Positions 5,753 through 8,941 of a stretch of 8,941 nt of DNA are shown piece by piece; positions within the stretch are counted from its first letter, which is position 1, and every line of letters begins with the position of its first letter. Position numbers and translations under genes: made by a program. Origin of the DNA: Candidatus Methylomirabilota bacterium (GTDB lineage Bacteria > Methylomirabilota > Methylomirabilia > Methylomirabilales > Methylomirabilaceae); assembly GCA_016200385.1 (NCBI GenBank), contig JACQEV010000040.1, forward strand, positions 1 to 8,941, read 5' to 3'. The notes below the pieces were generated by a model. It was not told the DNA's origin. It saw only the letters and a list, made by a program, of their open reading frames with translations, and did not search any database.

Positions 5753-6373
5753 TCATCGATTGAGGTCGATGACTTTCCAGAACTTGAGGAAATAGTCGAT
5801 GCCGGACACGATGCTTAGCCCCATCGCACCCCACAGACACAGCAGACCGACTGAAGGGATAGCGACGATTCCCAACCGAGGGGGCCAATCGAGAATCAGA
5901 AGGGTCACCGCCGCCACCTCAGCCAGCATCTTGTACTTTCCGAAGCCGCTCGCATCGATGATGATGCTTTGTGAGGCGGCGATCGTCCTGAGCCCGGTGA
6001 TGGCCAGCTCACGCCCCACAATAAGGACCACCATCCAGGCCGGGGCTCGACCCACCTGCACCAGCGCGATGAGGGCGGTCGAGATGAGAAGCTTGTCCGC
6101 AATCGGGTCCAGCAGCTTGCCCAGCGTGGTCACCTGCCGGGTGCTCCGAGCGATCCGGCCGTCCAGCCAGTCGGTAAGGACCGCGGCCAGAAAGATGACC
6201 CCCGCGGTGTAATTGGGAACCCGCTCTCCAGCGATGAGAAAGACAATAATGATGGGAACGAGGAAGATCCTCGCCAGCGTCAGCTTGTTCGGCAGGTTCA
6301 AGAGGGCTCCATGGCCTTGTGGACCGCTTGCCACTTGCACCGGCTCATTTCGACGGCGTCTGCTGCCTTGCAT
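5753..6373 (-). CDS. pgsA: CDP-diacylglycerol-glycerol-3-phosphate 3-phosphatidyltransferase
   Basis: Inner-membrane enzyme joining CDP-diacylglycerol and glycerol-3-phosphate to phosphatidylglycerophosphate, the precursor of phosphatidylglycerol and cardiolipin. From the ATG at 6373 it is 206 residues. The complete CDP-alcohol phosphotransferase signature is visible: D68, D71, G72, A75, R76, G85, D89 and D93 at the canonical spacing. LNLPNKLTLARIFLVP (25-40) is the typical PgsA opening, and several hydrophobic spans follow. Start choice: a GTG at 6394 is open but has a poor ribosome binding site. ATG 6373 has AAGGA seven to eight bases upstream and overlaps the TPR gene by 29 bases. A TTG at 6301, with GGAG five bases upstream, would give the more usual N-terminus without the 24-residue basic leader. 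The assignment among close CDP-alcohol transferases rests on the PgsA-like N-terminus and on plsY next to it. Confidence 0.94.
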   Translation of the reverse strand: MQGSRRRRNEPVQVASGPQGHGALLNLPNKLTLARIFLVPIIIVFLIAGERVPNYTAGVIFLAAVLTDWLDGRIARSTRQVTTLGKLLDPIADKLLISTALIALVQVGRAPAWMVVLIVGRELAITGLRTIAASQSIIIDASGFGKYKMLAEVAAVTLLILDWPPRLGIVAIPSVGLLCLWGAMGLSIVSGIDYFLKFWKVIDLNR

Positions 6374-8516
6374 CGATGGTTCCTTTTGGTTCACTTGAAA
6401 GGCCCGCGCCTTGTGCCAATCGTCCCTCGAACTCGCGGAGTCGGGATTCCACGTCGCGGAAGGAGGGACTTTCTGTCTGAAGATCGCGGAGGATCGCCCC
6501 CACGATGTTCAACTGCCCGATCGATTGATAGGCTGTTGCCAGGTCATACTTGACGCCACGATACTCCTCAGCAGGTCGACCAACGATCGACAGCCCTCTG
6601 CCCAGCTCATGGATCGCGGCTTCCGCGTCCCCGTTGGCCAGCAGGCAGAGCCCGACCATGTTGCAGGCTCGAAGCGTCAACTGTTCATCCGCTGCGGATC
6701 GTCGGAATTCTGCGATCGCATCGTCCAGGAGACCCATCTCGCGGTAGGCAATCCCCAACTGATAGTGCGCCGCGCAGATCTCAGGGGATCGGTCGGCCGG
6801 CTGAGCAGCATCGTGGTGCACCTGCATCCGAATACTCGGAGGGGCTTCTGATCCAGGGATCGAGTCCCCGGATACTGGCCCGGCCTCCAGCTCGCCCATC
6901 GAATCGAGGAACCCCTGTTCAGCTCCTGCCATGCCTTGAGGGATGCCCGTTCCCTTCCTGCCAGACTCCTCTTGGAGTTCCAGCTCCTCGAAGAACGCTC
7001 TCAAGATCGCTGCGCCCTCCGATCCCCCTAGCTGGTCGGACTGGATCACCTCGATCTCCGGGTCGGCTGCAGCACCTTCTGTCAGCGCTCTGGACTCCAA
7101 TGATGCAAGCCGACGACTGGCTTCCACATTGCCTGACTCGCCGGCAACAAGGCGTCGCAGAAGCGCACGCGCCTCCGCCTCCATCCCATGCTTGAGATAG
7201 AAGTCAGTGACGGCGAGGGCCGCAGATGCCCCTCCCGCCGACTCGTCTTTCGCGTTCAGAACCGTCAGGCCCTCGTGTTCGGCTTCCCCCGAGAGCTGGA
7301 ATGTCTCCGATGAAGAACGTTCCCCGGGCTCGAGCGTCAGTCGTCTGCCCTCGTCAATTGCCCCGGTAGGCAATCCCGCCAGCGCATCGGCATCTCCCGG
7401 AAAGAGCGCATAGAATCGGCTCAGCGTCCGCTGGCGCTCTTGTTCTCTGCCTGCAGCCAGATGGAGCTCCGCGGCACGCCGAAACGCTGCTTTCGCCTCA
7501 ATCGATCGTCCTGATCGCCAGAGCAGTTCTCCGAGCCGTTCCTGAACCAAGGGATGGTCCGCCGCAGGGCCCAACTCGCCAAGAAGGGCGATGGCCCGCT
7601 CCAGCTCACCAGACTCGTCCAGGCTGCGAGCCGCGGCATCGAATTCTCCTACAGCCGCCTCCGTGTCGCCTTCGTTGAGGTAGAGCAGACCGAGTCGGCG
7701 GTGAGCCTCCTGGTGATTCGGATCGCATCGCAGGAGCGCCAGCCATTCCGCCCTGGCGGCGTGGGGCTGCATCTGCTGCTCGTACAATTGCGCAAGGAGC
7801 AGATGCGGAAGAGGACTGGTGACATCGATCTTCGCCGCCCGCAATAGAGCGCCTTCCGCCTCCTGGAATCGGCCAGTCTCGAACTCGATGCGTCCGAGGC
7901 TGTACCACCCGGTGAACGCCTCAGGGGCAGTCTCCACCGTCTGCTTGCACAAGAGCCTCGCGTCGTCGAGTCGCCCCCGCGCACGAACCTCTTGAGCCAG
8001 TCGACCGAGAAGGTCCGCTGCTTCTGACTGTCTCCCCTCGCTCGCGAGCAGGGATGCCAACTTGGCCGCCACACCCGCGTCGCCGGGCTCGAGCCGAATC
8101 AGACGTTCATAGGCGTCCCGCGCCTGCTTGTCGAGGCCCAGTTGTAGGGATCGCTCTGCGGCTAACAGATACCGATGCTTGGCTTCTGCTCGAAGCCCTT
8201 CCTCCGCGTAGAGATCGGCGCACGCAACCAGGGCGGAGAGGTTGTCTGGAGCCAGCTTGATGACCTTTTTGTACACGGCGATAGCGCGACAGCGCAACCC
8301 CTCGGACCTCAACACGCCCACCAGCTTGTGGTAACAGGTGATCGCATCAGACGATGAACCGATGCGGGCGTAGAGGTCACCCAGAGTATTGTAGAGGGAC
8401 GAATCGGATGGATCGGCCCCAAGTATCGCCTCATACTCGGCGATGGCCTTGTCATACCGTCCCTCCTGGGTCAGCGTGATCGCTTTCTGTATCGCCTTCC
8501 GTTTGTCGAAACGCAC
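6345..8516 (-). CDS. Large cytosolic tetratricopeptide-repeat protein of unknown role
   Basis: It has 723 residues with no signal peptide or membrane segment. TPR helices begin at once: residues 5-70 show EGRYDKAIAEYEAILGADP and LYNTLGDLYARIGSSSDAI, and further repeats run to about 370. Two examples are WYSLGRIEFETGRFQEAEGAL (from 204) and AHRRLGLLYLNEGDTEAAVGEF (from 261). Residues about 375-580 are mostly Gly/Ser/Glu-rich linker with one or two degenerate repeats near 433-475. A second repeat block at about 592-670 contains HYQLGIAYREMGLLDDAIAEF. TPR proteins are scaffolds, and nothing here names a partner. The GTG at 8516 has GGGGAG about 6 bases upstream, preceded by a good promoter, and is the first gene of the presumed operon. 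Its 3' end overlaps pgsA. Long TPR proteins of this layout occur in deltaproteobacteria and NC10-type genomes, but I cannot assign a function. Confidence 0.85.
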   Translation of the reverse strand: MRFDKRKAIQKAITLTQEGRYDKAIAEYEAILGADPSDSSLYNTLGDLYARIGSSSDAITCYHKLVGVLRSEGLRCRAIAVYKKVIKLAPDNLSALVACADLYAEEGLRAEAKHRYLLAAERSLQLGLDKQARDAYERLIRLEPGDAGVAAKLASLLASEGRQSEAADLLGRLAQEVRARGRLDDARLLCKQTVETAPEAFTGWYSLGRIEFETGRFQEAEGALLRAAKIDVTSPLPHLLLAQLYEQQMQPHAARAEWLALLRCDPNHQEAHRRLGLLYLNEGDTEAAVGEFDAAARSLDESGELERAIALLGELGPAADHPLVQERLGELLWRSGRSIEAKAAFRRAAELHLAAGREQERQRTLSRFYALFPGDADALAGLPTGAIDEGRRLTLEPGERSSSETFQLSGEAEHEGLTVLNAKDESAGGASAALAVTDFYLKHGMEAEARALLRRLVAGESGNVEASRRLASLESRALTEGAAADPEIEVIQSDQLGGSEGAAILRAFFEELELQEESGRKGTGIPQGMAGAEQGFLDSMGELEAGPVSGDSIPGSEAPPSIRMQVHHDAAQPADRSPEICAAHYQLGIAYREMGLLDDAIAEFRRSAADEQLTLRACNMVGLCLLANGDAEAAIHELGRGLSIVGRPAEEYRGVKYDLATAYQSIGQLNIVGAILRDLQTESPSFRDVESRLREFEGRLAQGAGLSSEPKGTIDARQQTPSK

Positions 8517-8572
8517 CTCCCACTCCCCAGTCCGTCACAATTGATACGTGCCCGCCCGCTCATCTTGGGGAT

Positions 8573-8602
8573 ACCGTAGCAAAGACCGAAGGAGCATGTC
8601 AA
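8573..8602 (-). promoter_or_regulatory. Likely sigma70-type promoter for the TPR-pgsA-plsY-lysC-comEA-scpAB-rluB run
   Basis: On the minus strand a perfect TTGACA (8602-8597) is followed after 18 bases by TACGGT (8578-8573), which keeps the key T, A and final T of the -10 box. The transcript would start near 8566, giving a leader of about 50 bases before the GTG at 8516. It lies in the only intergenic gap longer than 60 bases (8517-8620), which otherwise shows nothing distinctive. This is a visual call. Confidence 0.5.
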
Positions 8603-8620
8603 GGTTGATGCCGAGCAGCA

Positions 8621-8941
8621 TCAGCGACGGAAGGTCCAGTCCTCGGAGGTATAGCGACTGGCAGCCAATTGCTCGGACAGCTCACGCTCCTCCTGCTCAA
8701 GCGTGGCCTCAGCAAACTCGACCCCCATCCCACAGGCAAACCCCTCCCTGATCGCCGCCTCGACGTCAACGCGATCGGGGAACCACCCGATGGCCTCTCG
8801 CAGCGTGCCGACCATCCCGAGAGAGTCTACTGTTGAGGCCCGCCCTTCAGGCCGAAGGAGCAGAAGGATCTCGGCGGGGTCAAAATCCAATAGGATACTG
8901 CCCTGTTGAAGAAGGGCTGAGGGAAATCGTCGCTGCGCCGA
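8621..8941 (-). CDS. Lipoate-protein ligase A / octanoyltransferase family protein, C-terminal part (cut by window edge)
   Basis: The frame is open from the right edge and gives the last 106 residues. It begins SAQRRFPSALLQQGSILLDFDP, matching the GSAQRR...LLQHGSILL stretch that follows the lipoate-contacting lysine in the LplA/LipM (BPL/LPL_LplA_LipB) family. It then runs through a helical C-terminal region ending EDWTFRR, a tail like the W-[NT]-xRR end of these proteins. Family members attach lipoate or octanoate to a lysine of the E2 and GcvH lipoyl domains. The catalytic lysine (or the cysteine of LipM types) lies outside the window, so ligase and transferase cannot be told apart. It precedes the presumed operon and is separated from it by 104 bases containing a promoter, so it may be an independent unit or the last gene of an upstream one. 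Confidence 0.8.
   Translation of the reverse strand, partial: SAQRRFPSALLQQGSILLDFDPAEILLLLRPEGRASTVDSLGMVGTLREAIGWFPDRVDVEAAIREGFACGMGVEFAEATLEQEERELSEQLAASRYTSEDWTFRR

Noticed and set aside
8606..8623. Inverted repeat TGATGC / GCATCA with a 6-base loop at the end of the lipoate-ligase-like gene
   Set aside because: The stem is only 6 bp and no T-run follows on the minus strand, so it is not a convincing intrinsic terminator.

Overview
The window is a tightly packed, GC-rich stretch of bacterial chromosome (roughly 60% GC by eye). Every gene I can support lies on the minus strand, so transcription runs from the right end to the left. All are core housekeeping families, with no sign of phage, insertion sequences, CRISPR or RNA genes. 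PlsY, a PgsA-type CDP-alcohol transferase, ScpA/ScpB, an AroQ-PheA fusion next to a HisC-type aminotransferase, and a large cytosolic TPR protein are compatible with a GC-rich free-living bacterium such as NC10/Methylomirabilota or a deltaproteobacterium-like lineage. That placement is an impression from gene style and order, not something the sequence proves.

Layout in transcription order. At the right edge is the C-terminal 106 residues of a lipoate-protein ligase/octanoyltransferase family protein (8941-8621). A 104-base intergenic gap follows and holds a good sigma70-like promoter. This promoter would fire a long run: a 723-residue TPR protein (8516-6345), pgsA (6373-5753), plsY (5730-5092), a disrupted lysC aspartokinase (5081-4013), a membrane-anchored ComEA-like helix-hairpin-helix protein (4016-3612), scpA (3608-2871), scpB (2887-2288) and rluB (2310-1540). 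Gaps are 22 bases or less and several neighbours overlap. A second likely promoter sits across the rluB stop and would serve pheA (1483-407) and a hisC-type aminotransferase (390-1, cut by the left edge).

How the genes fit together. PgsA and PlsY are two steps of phospholipid synthesis. ScpA and ScpB are the kleisin and winged-helix subunits of the SMC condensin, and RluB is an rRNA pseudouridine synthase that often follows scpB. PheA and the aminotransferase make phenylalanine from chorismate via prephenate and phenylpyruvate. LysC would open the aspartate family pathway (lysine/DAP, threonine, methionine).

The most notable observation is in lysC. The first 133 residues and the last ~222 residues are both well conserved but in different frames, and about 55-58 codons of the kinase core between them are missing. 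The break lies at about 4682, next to a HindIII site. Downstream, a strong internal ribosome binding site and ATG (4513) would still allow a 166-residue ACT-domain protein, the size of the beta subunit made from an internal start in alpha2beta2 aspartokinases. Whether the deletion is biological or an assembly error cannot be decided from this sequence. I found no convincing undescribed multi-gene system in the window.
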